Positions 1 through 7,516 of a DNA stretch of 36,262 nucleotides are shown here, in pieces. Within the stretch, counting starts at the first letter, position 1. Every line of letters begins with the position of its first letter. A model generated the notes under the pieces. The model was not told where the DNA came from, did not search any database, and saw only the letters and a program-made list of their open reading frames with translations. The translations under genes and the position numbers were made by a program. The stretch lies in assembly GCA_902784465.1 (NCBI GenBank), contig CACZUZ010000022.1, forward strand, positions 1-36,262. Reading direction: 5' to 3'. The stretch is from an uncultured Bacteroidota bacterium (GTDB taxonomy: Bacteria > Bacteroidota > Bacteroidia > Bacteroidales > P3).

Positions 1-1
1 G

Positions 2-403
2 GTGAGCGAGGAGATGATGGATGACGAGGATACACGTCGCATCGTTACCCGTCTGCTGAGTGCCGCGTCGGACAACCAAGTCAGGCACAGCATGAACATT
101 GAGGAAGAAATCTTCACCGCACTTGAAAACCGCGACACAGAAATAATGCTCTACAAGAAGGAGGCCTCGGATGCGAAGAAGGAAGCCTCAGATGCGAAGA
201 AAGTCATTAACAAGCAGTCGGAACAGCTGAGCAAGCAGTCGGAACAGCTGAGCAAGCAGTCGGAACAACTTAACAAGCAGTCGGAACAGCTTCAGGCAGC
301 AATCCGAATGCTTTACTCTAACGGCATGGACCGTGGGCAAATAGCCTCTGCCCTTGGAATAAGCGACAAGGAGGTGGATAGTCTGTTGCAATCTGACACC
401 TGA
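2..403 (+). CDS. C-terminal part of a probable PD-(D/E)XK nuclease-family transposase/Rpn-like protein (5' end outside window)
   Basis: Open from the left edge, so the N-terminal catalytic part is not in the window; the apparent GTG start at base 2 is probably not the true start. The visible 133 residues begin with an acidic helix, then a region reading SAASDNQVRHSMNIEEE. Next comes a coiled coil made of two EASDAKK repeats and four KQSEQLS-type repeats (about residues 56-98). The last 30 residues read as a small helix-turn-helix (GMDRGQIASALGISDKEVD). From memory, Bacteroidales PD-(D/E)XK nuclease/transposase proteins have this layout: nuclease domain, heptad linker, short C-terminal HTH. 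No catalytic residue is visible, so the family call is inference. An unrelated coiled-coil protein remains possible. Confidence 0.5.
   Translation: MSEEMMDDEDTRRIVTRLLSAASDNQVRHSMNIEEEIFTALENRDTEIMLYKKEASDAKKEASDAKKVINKQSEQLSKQSEQLSKQSEQLNKQSEQLQAAIRMLYSNGMDRGQIASALGISDKEVDSLLQSDT
212..295 (+). repeat. 21-bp in-frame repeat, four copies (coiled coil)
   Basis: Four consecutive 21-bp units begin AAGCAGTCGGAACA and encode KQSEQLS/N/Q. The first two units are identical and the last two differ near their 3' ends. A shorter pair of 21-bp units (EASDAKK) lies just upstream at about 161-202. Seven codons equal one coiled-coil heptad, so copy-number change would lengthen the coil without shifting phase. 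Confidence 0.85.
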
Positions 404-611
404 CACCATCGCTTGGCCGTTATTTCGTCAATCAGACAATCAATGACATGATGGGCAGCTCTTCCAGAGTCGTTGCCTGATACCGCCATGAGCCTGTGTG
501 CATAGCGCCACCCGATTACTGAGCGGCGACCGCGGGGCGGTAACAGAACACAAAGCAACTTTACAGGTCGCAAAGTTTTGAACCGGACGCAGCCGAATAG
601 AATTGCCGCAC
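404..611. other. Intergenic region without a recognisable gene
   Basis: After the TGA at 401-403 there is about 200 bp of mixed composition. I found no convincing start/ORF, promoter or RNA motif on either strand. It ends at the bidirectional terminator at 612-649. Confidence 0.5.
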
Positions 612-649
612 AAAAAAAGGAAGCATCCTCACGTGGATGCTTCCTTTTT
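612..649. terminator. Bidirectional intrinsic terminator
   Basis: Perfect 10-bp stem (GGAAGCATCC / GGATGCTTCC, 619-628 and 635-644) with a 6-nt loop, A7 on the left and T5 on the right, so it has a U-tract in both directions. It lies 18 bp beyond the stop of the minus-strand lipoprotein at 668-1249 and also faces the plus-strand gene at 2-403. Confidence 0.85.
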
Positions 650-667
650 GATGTATGAATTGCTGTT

Positions 668-1249
668 TTATTCGTTGCGGGCGAAGTTGAGCGGGAAGAC
701 GATGGTGTTGGTGTCGTCGACATCTTCAGGGTTTTCGCTTGCAAAGTAGAGATTGATATTGAAGGTGATGACGTCGGTGGCATCGTCGTAGGTGAACTGG
801 AGCTGTGTGGGGACCACATTGCCGTTATCATCCTCGGCGTTGCAGACCAAATAGCCGGTGTGGGTGGCTCCGTCGTAGGAGTACTGGTAGGAGAGACCGA
901 AGACCTGAACCAATTCGCTTTCGTCGGCGCTAGGACCGTAGGCCTCGATGTTCTCGGGGAAGGTGAAGTGGGCAAGGCTGTCGTTAAAGTTCAGACCCAA
1001 GTCGTAGGTTCCCTCCATAGGGGGCATGCAGGTGGTGTCGGCTCCCATGACATAGAGTATCTGGTTGAGGGTCATGCTGCAAGTCCAGTCGGTGTTGCGC
1101 AGGTCAGAGGTTGTCTTGACGCGAGCGTTGGAGTTGATTTCACCGCCATTGGGAGTAGAGTTGTTGACGGGAGCGATGGTTTCCTTCTGGCAGGAGGCCA
1201 AGGTGAGGACAAATGCTGCGATAGCGACGAAAAAGACGTTTTTCTTCAT
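668..1249 (-). CDS. Putative secreted lipoprotein, function unknown
   Basis: 193 residues. An SPII signal (MKKNVFFVAIAAFVLTLASC) places Cys20 as the lipidated residue, followed by charged QKE, so an exported lipoprotein is likely. The mature part is acidic and has several Tyr/Thr-rich strands (GTYDLGLNFN, YDGATHTGYL, YDDATDVITFNINLYF), suggesting a small beta-sandwich such as the lipocalin-like or DUF-type lipoproteins common in Bacteroidales; I do not recognise a specific family. It lies 109 bp downstream of another lipoprotein gene on the same strand and ends at the strong terminator at 612-649. It could be the last gene of the sigma-factor operon or a separate unit. Confidence 0.75.
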   Translation of the reverse strand: MKKNVFFVAIAAFVLTLASCQKETIAPVNNSTPNGGEINSNARVKTTSDLRNTDWTCSMTLNQILYVMGADTTCMPPMEGTYDLGLNFNDSLAHFTFPENIEAYGPSADESELVQVFGLSYQYSYDGATHTGYLVCNAEDDNGNVVPTQLQFTYDDATDVITFNINLYFASENPEDVDDTNTIVFPLNFARNE

Positions 1250-1358
1250 TTTTTTGATGTTTTTATTTGTTTATAAATTTGATTAATGATTTCTGATTTG
1301 TTTTCGATAATAAGAACGTAACTCGAAACCGAAAAACTACACTCGATGCAACTTTTTT

Positions 1359-2105
1359 TTAAAAACTTATCACATCTCCCTCATTTACATCGAGTTCCAA
1401 AGTCGAAAAAGTGTCACCATTCATATCGACAAAAGTGCTGACCATGCCTGTTATCGACACCTCGTAGCCATCAATCAGAGTGGAGGGCTCGGCCACTTCG
1501 CTAATCATCATCATTCCATGAACTGTGAAGATGAAGATTTCGTCATTGCTGCTTCGCAGAGCCAACACATAAACGGTCTCGGGATCCTCCATGATGGAGA
1601 TGGGGGTGATGACCAGTGCTCCATGGCATGTCATCTCCTGGGCGTCGCCGGCTTGCGGATTGAAACAAGCGTATGCAATGCCATGCCATGTGCCGGTGCC
1701 CTCGTCGAAGGTGACATTGACGGTCCTGCCGGCTTTCTCCATCTCTTTCATCCAGGCTTTCAGCTCCTCCCTGCTGATTGTAGTGATTGTGTTGGGGCTG
1801 CTGGAGCTTCCCTCTTTGGCTTTTTTGGTGCGGGTTGGATTGGCGTTGCAGAAAGTCACCTGGTCGCCGTCGCGTGTCATGTCGCAGAACTTGTCAAGCA
1901 ACGCATCCCATTCGGCCTCGTTGGAGACATGTGCCGTGGTGCCGGAAAAACTTGGCAGGCCTGCAATCTGTGAGACGGAGTAGAATATGTCGTGGCTGAG
2001 GATTTCCTCCTCCTGACCGGGGTTCTCAACAACAGGGGTTTTCTCGCAAGAGGCAAAACAGAGTATAGCTGCGAGCGTAGCAATAATTCTCGGGAAAGTC
2101 TTCAT
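1359..2105 (-). CDS. Putative lipoprotein, last gene of an ECF sigma operon
   Basis: 248 residues. An SPII signal ends in the lipobox FASC (Cys20), followed by EKTPVVENPGQEEE. The mature domain has no family I can name; it alternates hydrophobic strands and contains a PETVYVLALRSSNDEIFIFTV stretch typical of a beta-rich exported domain. The start ATG at 2103-2105 is 18 bp after the stop of the preceding lipoprotein gene (2124-2552). The whole series back to the sigma factor at 3340 is therefore probably one transcript. Its likely job is an envelope protein of that regulon; this is inferred from context only. Confidence 0.75.
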   Translation of the reverse strand: MKTFPRIIATLAAILCFASCEKTPVVENPGQEEEILSHDIFYSVSQIAGLPSFSGTTAHVSNEAEWDALLDKFCDMTRDGDQVTFCNANPTRTKKAKEGSSSSPNTITTISREELKAWMKEMEKAGRTVNVTFDEGTGTWHGIAYACFNPQAGDAQEMTCHGALVITPISIMEDPETVYVLALRSSNDEIFIFTVHGMMMISEVAEPSTLIDGYEVSITGMVSTFVDMNGDTFSTLELDVNEGDVISF

Positions 2106-2123
2106 TATTAGATGTATTATAGG

Positions 2124-2552
2124 TTAATATAAATTGTTCAACTGATAGTCCAACAGCGCATCGTACTCTGTCTCTGTTTCGATGCGATAAAGTCCTATGG
2201 ACTGTTTTTCATGCGATGCTGCGACACGCACCACCGGCTGTCCTTCCCATTTCACACGCATGGCGGGGTTCTCGACATCGCCCAGCCAGCTGGTGACACC
2301 GGCTGTGTCGTGGATGCCGAATTCCTCTACCATACGGCTCCATGCAGCATCGTCGTCGGCCTGCAAGAGCACCACGTCGATGGCCACCGAGTCGCAGAGC
2401 CGGAAGTCGCACACCTGCGCCACCGTCATGTCGGTGCGGGCGGCATAGCGCTTGTAAAGCATACTCTCTTGCGGGCCCTCCACCTCGCTACGGCAACCGA
2501 CCATGAGCAGTAAGGGCAGCAGCAGTGTGAATATTAATAGTATACGTTTCAT
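2124..2552 (-). CDS. Small lipoprotein in ECF sigma operon
   Basis: 142 residues from the ATG at 2550-2552. I prefer this start to an upstream one because it begins a clean SPII signal (MKRILLIFTLLLPLLLMVGC, Cys20) and leaves a 19-bp gap to the previous gene instead of an overlap. The mature part holds a DMTVAQVCDFRLCDSVAIDVVLLQ stretch split over several strands and an ETEYDALLDYQLN tail. No family recognised. The position directly after the anti-sigma-like gene suggests a regulon product or a periplasmic sensor partner. Confidence 0.7.
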   Translation of the reverse strand: MKRILLIFTLLLPLLLMVGCRSEVEGPQESMLYKRYAARTDMTVAQVCDFRLCDSVAIDVVLLQADDDAAWSRMVEEFGIHDTAGVTSWLGDVENPAMRVKWEGQPVVRVAASHEKQSIGLYRIETETEYDALLDYQLNNLY

Positions 2553-2571
2553 GTTAGCGACCATTGTATTA

Positions 2572-2841
2572 TTAACCCAAAAGTAACTCGTCGGCCAAGT
2601 CGACCCATTGCTGGTCGGCTGTGCCGGTGCGGTTACAATATACTTTAACAGAGGTATCGTCCGCTGCATTATGCGGCATCAAGACGGGTGTTGCCACGGC
2701 AACAGCCAGCGCCAGTCCCGTCAGCGTGCCTATAGTGCGGCGTCTCTTCGCACGCCATTGCGGGTATTCGGATGCAAGCCTCGAGGCATAGCCTTCGGCC
2801 TCTGCCCTACCCCATAGTTCATCAAATCTTTGTTCGTTCAT
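2572..2841 (-). CDS. Small single-TM protein, candidate anti-sigma factor
   Basis: 89 residues. The N-terminal 35 residues are charged and cytoplasmic in character (ELWGRAEAEGYASRLASEYP, then WRAKRRRR-like basic residues). A single TM segment follows (about 37-56, TLTGLALAVAVATPVLM), then a short exterior tail of about 30 residues. It is 25 bp downstream of the ECF sigma gene. Size, topology and position fit the minimal membrane anti-sigma/sensor proteins seen next to Bacteroidales ECF sigma factors, but there is no zinc-binding HxxxCxxC motif, so the anti-sigma role is inference. Confidence 0.65.
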   Translation of the reverse strand: MNEQRFDELWGRAEAEGYASRLASEYPQWRAKRRRTIGTLTGLALAVAVATPVLMPHNAADDTSVKVYCNRTGTADQQWVDLADELLLG

Positions 2842-2866
2842 GTCTCTCTTTGTTTATGTTGTGGTG

Positions 2867-3340
2867 TCATTCGGCGACACCCATCATCTTTTTCAGTTTT
2901 TCCTTTGTCCTCACCAGCCTTACGCTGACGTTCTTTTCTGTCATCCCCAACCTCGCACCAATCTCCTCGTAGCTATAGCCTTCCAGCTGCATCCTCACTA
3001 TCGAGCGGTCGGGTTCTTCCAGTTGGCTTATCATTTCGTGAAGTGCCTGAATCATAGAGCGGTCTTCGTCAACCTCATCGTGGTATTCGGGAATGGACTC
3101 GGTATCCTCTATGCGTCGCAAGGCATCTATCACCGCATTGCGGGCTATCTTCCATGTCAACGCTGCCTGTTGCACGCTTCCCAGAACCATCAGCCGGTCG
3201 CGGTTACGCCAGAGGGCTATCGAAGCCTCCTGAATAAGGTCTTCAGCATCCATCCCCCTGTGCCTGAAACGGTTGCAGAGGGTGAAAAGCATGCCGCGAT
3301 AGCGGTGTAGCAACTCCTCGAATGAATCTGTTTTTCTCAT
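2867..3340 (-). CDS. ECF-type RNA polymerase sigma factor
   Basis: 157 residues, the usual size for group 4 sigma factors. Region 2 spans about residues 8-75 (FEELLHRYRGMLFTLCNRF, then DAEDLIQEASIALWRNRDRL, the core-binding and -10 recognition helices). Region 4 spans about 100-150, with a helix-turn-helix GYSYEEIGARLGMTEKNVSV followed by RLVRTKEKLKK for -35 recognition. It heads an operon of sigma, one-TM protein and two lipoproteins with gaps of 18-25 bp, consistent with an envelope-responsive regulon. No FecR-type anti-sigma or TonB receptor is nearby, so it is not the usual polysaccharide-uptake arrangement. Confidence 0.92.
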   Translation of the reverse strand: MRKTDSFEELLHRYRGMLFTLCNRFRHRGMDAEDLIQEASIALWRNRDRLMVLGSVQQAALTWKIARNAVIDALRRIEDTESIPEYHDEVDEDRSMIQALHEMISQLEEPDRSIVRMQLEGYSYEEIGARLGMTEKNVSVRLVRTKEKLKKMMGVAE

Positions 3341-3461
3341 TTCGTCATTTCAATGAATAATAACGAAACAACTCGGTCAAAAACTACAGACGGGTGTGTT
3401 TTTTCTTTGGCTGTTGGCAGAAAACTGTGGCACACAGCGACTTCCGTCGTTCGATACTTGC

Positions 3462-3836
3462 TCAATGTTTCCAAAAAGCGAAAACCACAGCCAACAAGAT
3501 AAAAACAAAACTCACCAGATGGTTCCAGCGTATGGCCTCACCCTTGAAAACGGTAGCCACGATGACAGTGAAGACCACCAGCGAGATGGCTTCCTGTATG
3601 ATTTTCAACTGCATGAGTGAGAATGGGCCGCCATTTATCTGCGAGCCAATACGGTTGGCGGGTATCATGAACGAATATTCGAAAAAAGCCATCCCCCACG
3701 AGGTGAGGATGATGAGTATCAGCGGCCAGTCGACGTTGATCTTCATCTCGGTGAGCTTGAGATTGCCATACCATGCGAAGGTCATGAAGACATTGCTGAC
3801 AATGAGAAACAGTATAGTGATTAATCCTTTGGGCAT
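3462..3836 (-). CDS. DMT-superfamily small membrane protein (DUF486)
   Basis: 124 residues from the ATG at 3834-3836; a TTG two codons upstream is less likely. Four TM segments can be seen: about 5-24 (LITILFLIVSNVFMTFAWYG), 36-55, 78-97 and 103-122. Family signatures are SNVFMTFAWYGNLK, SWGMAFFEYSFMIPANRIG and GGPFSLMQLKIIQE, which I recognise from the DUF486/DMT proteins found as single genes in many Gram-negatives. It acts in the inner membrane; the substrate is unknown. Its upstream region is a block of heptamer repeats (3861-3995), so its promoter must lie in or beyond that block. Confidence 0.85.
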   Translation of the reverse strand: MPKGLITILFLIVSNVFMTFAWYGNLKLTEMKINVDWPLILIILTSWGMAFFEYSFMIPANRIGSQINGGPFSLMQLKIIQEAISLVVFTVIVATVFKGEAIRWNHLVSFVFILLAVVFAFWKH

Positions 3837-3860
3837 TAGCAAATTGAAAGATAAATTATT

Positions 3861-3995
3861 GTTTTACGTTTGACGTTTTGCGTTTTATGTATTATTTTTG
3901 ACGTTTTACGTTTTACGTTTTATGTTTCTCGCTCTCAGCTCATCACTAACACATTAACGCATTAACTCATTCCTCATTCCTCATTCCTCATTCCT
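3861..3995. repeat. Two short-period tandem arrays between cinA and the DUF486 gene (GTTTTAC heptamers; CATTCCT heptamers)
   Basis: At 3861-3888 and 3903-3930 there are eight 7-bp units of GTTTTAC or one- to two-base variants. After a short link with ACATTAAC-like octamers, 3968-3995 holds four perfect CATTCCT heptamers. The second array overlaps the 3' end of cinA and supplies its stop codon (3981-3983) and last residues NEE. Both periods are 7 bp although the sequences are unrelated. Confidence 0.8.
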
Positions 3996-5333
3996 CATCA
4001 TCCTCATCAGCATGGCGTAGGCCTGGTTGACAGAGCGGTCAATGTTTTGTTGGCGACGGTTGCCTCCGAACTGGAGCAGTTTAGCCACAGTCTTTTCGCG
4101 CGAAGCCACGGCAATCCAAACCGTTCCGACGGGCTTCTCGGGTGTTCCACCGTCAGGGCCGGCGACACCAGTGGTGGCGATGGCATAGTCGGTGTCCATA
4201 CGCTTGCGAACACCCTCAACCATCTCGCGGACAGTCTCCTCGCTGACAGCACCATGAGCGACGAGCGTCTCATGTCTTACGCCAAGTTGCGCCTCCTTGA
4301 CCTCGTTGCTGTAGGCCACCACGCCACCCTTGAAATAGTGCGAAGCGCCAGCATGTGCTGTCAGATGGCTTGCAATGGAACCACCGGTGCAACTCTCGGC
4401 TGTAGCAAGAGTCTTATCCATATCAATCAAGCGTTTATGCACCAGCTCGGCAAGGGTCTCGCAGTCTTCGCCGACAATGTATTTGCCAGCAATGCTGTAT
4501 AGGCCAGGCAGCAAAGAGGCAACCTGTTCATGAAGTGCTGGTTCGTCTTGCATAGTGCCGGCAACGGCGGTGAGTCTCAACTTGGTAAGCCCCGCCGAAG
4601 GCAGATAGGCAAGCTTTATGTTCTCTGGCAGGGCGAGTTCCCATGGCTCGATGAGGTCAGAAAGGAAACTCTCGCCAATGCCCTGCACAAGGATGTTCTT
4701 CGTAATGATTGCCCCCACCTTGAAATGCTCTTTCAGCTTGGGAATGACACGGTTACGCATCAGCCACTCCATCTCGAACGGCACCCCCGGCAACGAAACA
4801 AGCACGTTCTCCCCTCTCCGTTCTCCGTTCTCCGTTCCCCGTTCTCCGTTCTCCGTTCCCCGTTCTCCCCTCTCCGTTCCTCGTTCTCCGTTCTCCGTTC
4901 CCCATTCTCCGTTCCCAAACCACATGCACGGTGCTGTCCCCAGGTCGTTGTTCAACACCTCGCAGCATTCAGGCACCCACGCCTGCTGCCGGTTGACGGG
5001 TGTCAGCTCGTAGCCACGGCTCTCGAAAAGGCGCTTGACGTTTTGCAGAGCCATCTCGTTTTCAACCATCCTGCTGCCGAAGAACTCGCACAGCACCTTC
5101 TTCGTGACATCATCCTTAGTGGGACCCAACCCACCAGTGACAAGCACGGCATCCGAATGGCCCATCTGGCGACGTATGGCAGACATGATGGCATCGCGTT
5201 CATCGCCCACAACCATGGTCTCAATAACGTTCATTCCTGCGGCAAGAAGCATCTTCGACATCGCCGCAGCGTTGGTGTTCACTACCTGCCCGATAAGCAG
5301 CTCATCACCTATATTAATTATACTAACATTCAT
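3981..5333 (-). CDS. cinA: CinA: nicotinamide-nucleotide amidase / competence-damage protein
   Basis: 450 residues. The N-terminal MoCF-biosynthesis-like domain (about 1-200) shows IGDELLIGQVVNTN and VLVTGGLGPTKDDVT. The C-terminal PncC amidase domain (about 290-445) shows LATAESCTGGSIAS and the ATTGVAGPDGGT loop. The family deamidates NMN to nicotinate mononucleotide and has a pyrophosphatase-like N-domain. Usual length is about 410-420; the excess is a 35-residue GENGER-type insertion (residues 141-175). The insertion sits between APCMWF and VLVSLPGVPFEME, a surface loop, and is encoded by the heptamer array at 4809-4913. Reading frame and both domains remain intact. The gene is divergent from nadC, whose product is also nicotinate mononucleotide. 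Confidence 0.95.
   Translation of the reverse strand: MNVSIINIGDELLIGQVVNTNAAAMSKMLLAAGMNVIETMVVGDERDAIMSAIRRQMGHSDAVLVTGGLGPTKDDVTKKVLCEFFGSRMVENEMALQNVKRLFESRGYELTPVNRQQAWVPECCEVLNNDLGTAPCMWFGNGEWGTENGERGTERGERGTENGERGTENGERRGENVLVSLPGVPFEMEWLMRNRVIPKLKEHFKVGAIITKNILVQGIGESFLSDLIEPWELALPENIKLAYLPSAGLTKLRLTAVAGTMQDEPALHEQVASLLPGLYSIAGKYIVGEDCETLAELVHKRLIDMDKTLATAESCTGGSIASHLTAHAGASHYFKGGVVAYSNEVKEAQLGVRHETLVAHGAVSEETVREMVEGVRKRMDTDYAIATTGVAGPDGGTPEKPVGTVWIAVASREKTVAKLLQFGGNRRQQNIDRSVNQAYAMLMRMMRNEE
4809..4913 (-). repeat. 15-copy AACGGAG heptamer array inside cinA
   Basis: On the plus strand the units read CTCCGTT with variants CCCCGTT, CTCCCCT, CCTCGTT and CCCCATT. There are fifteen 7-bp units, 105 bp, exactly five 21-bp (7-codon) superunits, so the frame is kept. 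In cinA sense the unit is AACGGAG. The same heptamer, in the same sense relative to the gene and also 15 copies long, is in the beta-mannosidase at 28412-28516. Confidence 0.92.
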
Positions 5334-5377
5334 ATTAATAAATAATTACAGCAAAAACATAATTGCAAATTACGGTG

Positions 5378-5385
5378 CAAAAATA
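5378..5385 (-). promoter_or_regulatory. Bacteroidota-type -7 element for cinA
   Basis: Plus-strand CAAAAATA, read on the minus strand as TATTTTTG, matches TAnnTTTG and sits 45 bp upstream of the cinA ATG. Confidence 0.6.
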
Positions 5386-5436
5386 CAAAAACAAGACGAT
5401 TTATTGATTTTTTACATCTATTTCATTATTTCTTCG

Positions 5437-5444
5437 TACTTTTG
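5437..5444 (+). promoter_or_regulatory. Bacteroidota-type -7 element for nadC
   Basis: TACTTTTG matches TAnnTTTG, 33 bp upstream of the nadC ATG. With the cinA element it makes a divergent promoter pair in the 144-bp AT-rich gap. No clear TTTG -33 box. Confidence 0.6.
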
Positions 5445-5477
5445 CAAAATCATTTTTCACCAAGTTCTATTGACATC

Positions 5478-6323
5478 ATGACCAACATTCCCAACCTTGA
5501 CGAATTGATACAGATGGCCTTACGTGAGGACATTGGAGACGGCGACCACTCGACGTTGGCCTGCATTCCCCACGATGCCACAGGCACTGCCAAAATGGTA
5601 GCCAAGCAGGACGGCATACTTTGCGGAGCCGAAGTCGGCGAGCGCGTCTTCAAGCTCGTGGACCCGACACTGAAGGTCACACTCCTCATGCACGACGGCG
5701 ACTTCGTCAAGCGCGGCGACCAGCTGATGCTCGTCGAGGGGCACTCCGGCAGCATACTCACCGCCGAACGCACCGCACTCAACTACATGCAGCGTCTCAG
5801 CGGCATAGCCACCGAGACACACCGCATGGTGCAGATGCTCGACGGTCTCAACACCCGTCTGCTCGACACCCGCAAGACGACACCCAATATGCGCCTGCTG
5901 GAGAAATATGCTGTGGCTTGCGGCGGCGGAACCAACCACCGCATCGGACTTTACGACATGGTGATGCTCAAGGACAACCACATTGATTTCGCCGGCGGTA
6001 TCGAAGCAGCCATCGACCGCACCCACAACTACCTGAAAGAGAAAGGGAAAAACCTCCGCATAGAGATAGAGGTACGCAACCTCGACGAACTTGAGCGCGT
6101 CATGGCTCACGGCGGCGTCGACCGCATCATGCTCGACAACTTCGATGTCGACACGCTGCGCGAGGCTGTGAAACGCATAGGCGGCAAATACGAGACCGAG
6201 GCCAGCGGCGGCATCACCGACCAAACCCTGCGTAAGTATGCCGAGACTGGCGTCGACTTCATCTCCGTGGGCGCTCTCACCCATCACATCAAAAGTATGG
6301 ACATCAGTCTAATAAAAAAATAG
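5478..6323 (+). CDS. nadC: Nicotinate-nucleotide pyrophosphorylase (quinolinate phosphoribosyltransferase)
   Basis: 281 residues, normal length. It converts quinolinate and PRPP to nicotinate mononucleotide in de novo NAD synthesis. Signatures: LREDIGDGDHST at the N-terminus, AERTALNYMQRLSGIAT, the PRPP/quinolinate-binding LLDTRKTTPNMRLLEKYAV, then MLKDNHIDF and EVRNLDELE, and the C-terminal EASGGITDQTLRKYAETGVD. The ATG at 5478 is preferred over a start 36 bp upstream because homologs start close to it and the -7 element at 5437 leaves room only for this start. nadA and nadB are not in the window. The yihY-like gene follows after about 50 bp and may be co-transcribed. Confidence 0.96.
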   Translation: MTNIPNLDELIQMALREDIGDGDHSTLACIPHDATGTAKMVAKQDGILCGAEVGERVFKLVDPTLKVTLLMHDGDFVKRGDQLMLVEGHSGSILTAERTALNYMQRLSGIATETHRMVQMLDGLNTRLLDTRKTTPNMRLLEKYAVACGGGTNHRIGLYDMVMLKDNHIDFAGGIEAAIDRTHNYLKEKGKNLRIEIEVRNLDELERVMAHGGVDRIMLDNFDVDTLREAVKRIGGKYETEASGGITDQTLRKYAETGVDFISVGALTHHIKSMDISLIKK

Positions 6324-6374
6324 ACTCGCCTGCGACCACGCCACCTGGTGTGTACAGGTGTCGGCCTACACCTC

Positions 6375-7484
6375 ATGAACAGTATCTATCTTACACTGAA
6401 GAATAGCACGTTGGGCGTTTGGATATACCGGCGCTACCAGATGATTTTACGCATATGGAGCCTTCGCATAGTGCCTTTCGCCAACAAAATCGTGCTTCCT
6501 GGATGCTCCGGTGTACCGATGGTGCAGGTCTTCAAACACCTCTCTGACCGCGACCTTTGGCAGGGAGCCAAAGCACTGGCTTTCTCTTTCCTTATGGCTC
6601 TTCCGCCTCTCCTCATCTTCTTCTTCACCCTCATCCCCTATATGCCAATCGAGGGCATCCAGACTGAGTTGCTCAACCAGCTGGCTCTCATCCTGCCTGC
6701 GGGACTCTTCGAACGTGTCTCGGTAACCATCACCGATGTCATGAGCCATAAGCACAGCAGCCTGCTCTCTATAGGCTTTGCCACATCCATAATATTGGCT
6801 GCCAATGGCATACATGGGCTTCTACAATCGTTCAACTCGGTAAGCAAAAGCATCGAATGGCGTTCACTCATCCATCGCTACCTGCTTTGCCTTGTGCTGG
6901 TGGTCATCCTCAGCGTGCTGGTTGTAGCCATTTTGGCTCTTCTCATCGGGTACAAACTCCTCATCCAGCTGATGATAAGCCAGAACTTCATTGCCGAGAC
7001 CAAGCTCAGCCTCTTCGCCTTCAGTCTTGGTCGCTGGCTATTGCTCGTCTTCCTCACTCTGCTCACACTCAGCCTAATCTATTATATAGCACCCGTCAAA
7101 AAGCAACGAATCAACTTCCTGTCGATAGGCTCTGTCATCTCGACACTTATGATTTTCGGCCTTTCGTGGGCATTCCAGATTTACATCAACAACTTCAACA
7201 ATTACAACATCTTATATGGTTCGATAGGCACTCTGCTTGTATTGATGCTTTGGGTGTATGCCAACTGTGTGGTGATACTCTCCGGCTACGCCATCAACAT
7301 AGCCATTGCCGACGCACGCGAAGAGAGATACAATCCCTCGCGGAAACGCCGACGCGAGCAGAGACGCATGCTTAGAGAGCGTACACCCCACTACACCCTC
7401 AGTACCGAAAACCCCTACTTCCGCCAACCCCGTGGCTCCAACATATACCACAGTCCCTCAGGTATAGGCAAGTGGAGACTCTAA
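6375..7484 (+). CDS. YihY/BrkB-family inner-membrane protein
   Basis: 369 residues from the ATG at 6375; an in-frame ATG at 6348 is also possible. Six or so TM segments are visible, including ALAFSFLMALPPLLIFFFTL, LCLVLVVILSVLVVAILALL, LLLVFLTLLTLSLIYYIAP and LVLMLWVYANCVVILSGY. The family hallmark near the C-terminus, YGSIGTLLVLMLWVY followed by SGYAINIAIAD, is present. The C-terminal 50 residues are basic (RKRRREQRRMLRER) and cytoplasmic. The family was once called RNase BN by mistake; its transport or envelope role is unsettled. Overlap with the upstream part of the next ORF suggests a compact operon with the methyltransferase and queG. Confidence 0.88.
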   Translation: MNSIYLTLKNSTLGVWIYRRYQMILRIWSLRIVPFANKIVLPGCSGVPMVQVFKHLSDRDLWQGAKALAFSFLMALPPLLIFFFTLIPYMPIEGIQTELLNQLALILPAGLFERVSVTITDVMSHKHSSLLSIGFATSIILAANGIHGLLQSFNSVSKSIEWRSLIHRYLLCLVLVVILSVLVVAILALLIGYKLLIQLMISQNFIAETKLSLFAFSLGRWLLLVFLTLLTLSLIYYIAPVKKQRINFLSIGSVISTLMIFGLSWAFQIYINNFNNYNILYGSIGTLLVLMLWVYANCVVILSGYAINIAIADAREERYNPSRKRRREQRRMLRERTPHYTLSTENPYFRQPRGSNIYHSPSGIGKWRL

Positions 7485-7516
7485 TTCACAATTCACGATT
7501 CACCAATATCCAACCA

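Noticed and set aside
313-975. 220-codon minus-strand ORF rich in Ser/Thr/Pro
   Set aside because: It is an out-of-frame shadow of the lipoprotein gene and runs through the terminator and into the first gene.
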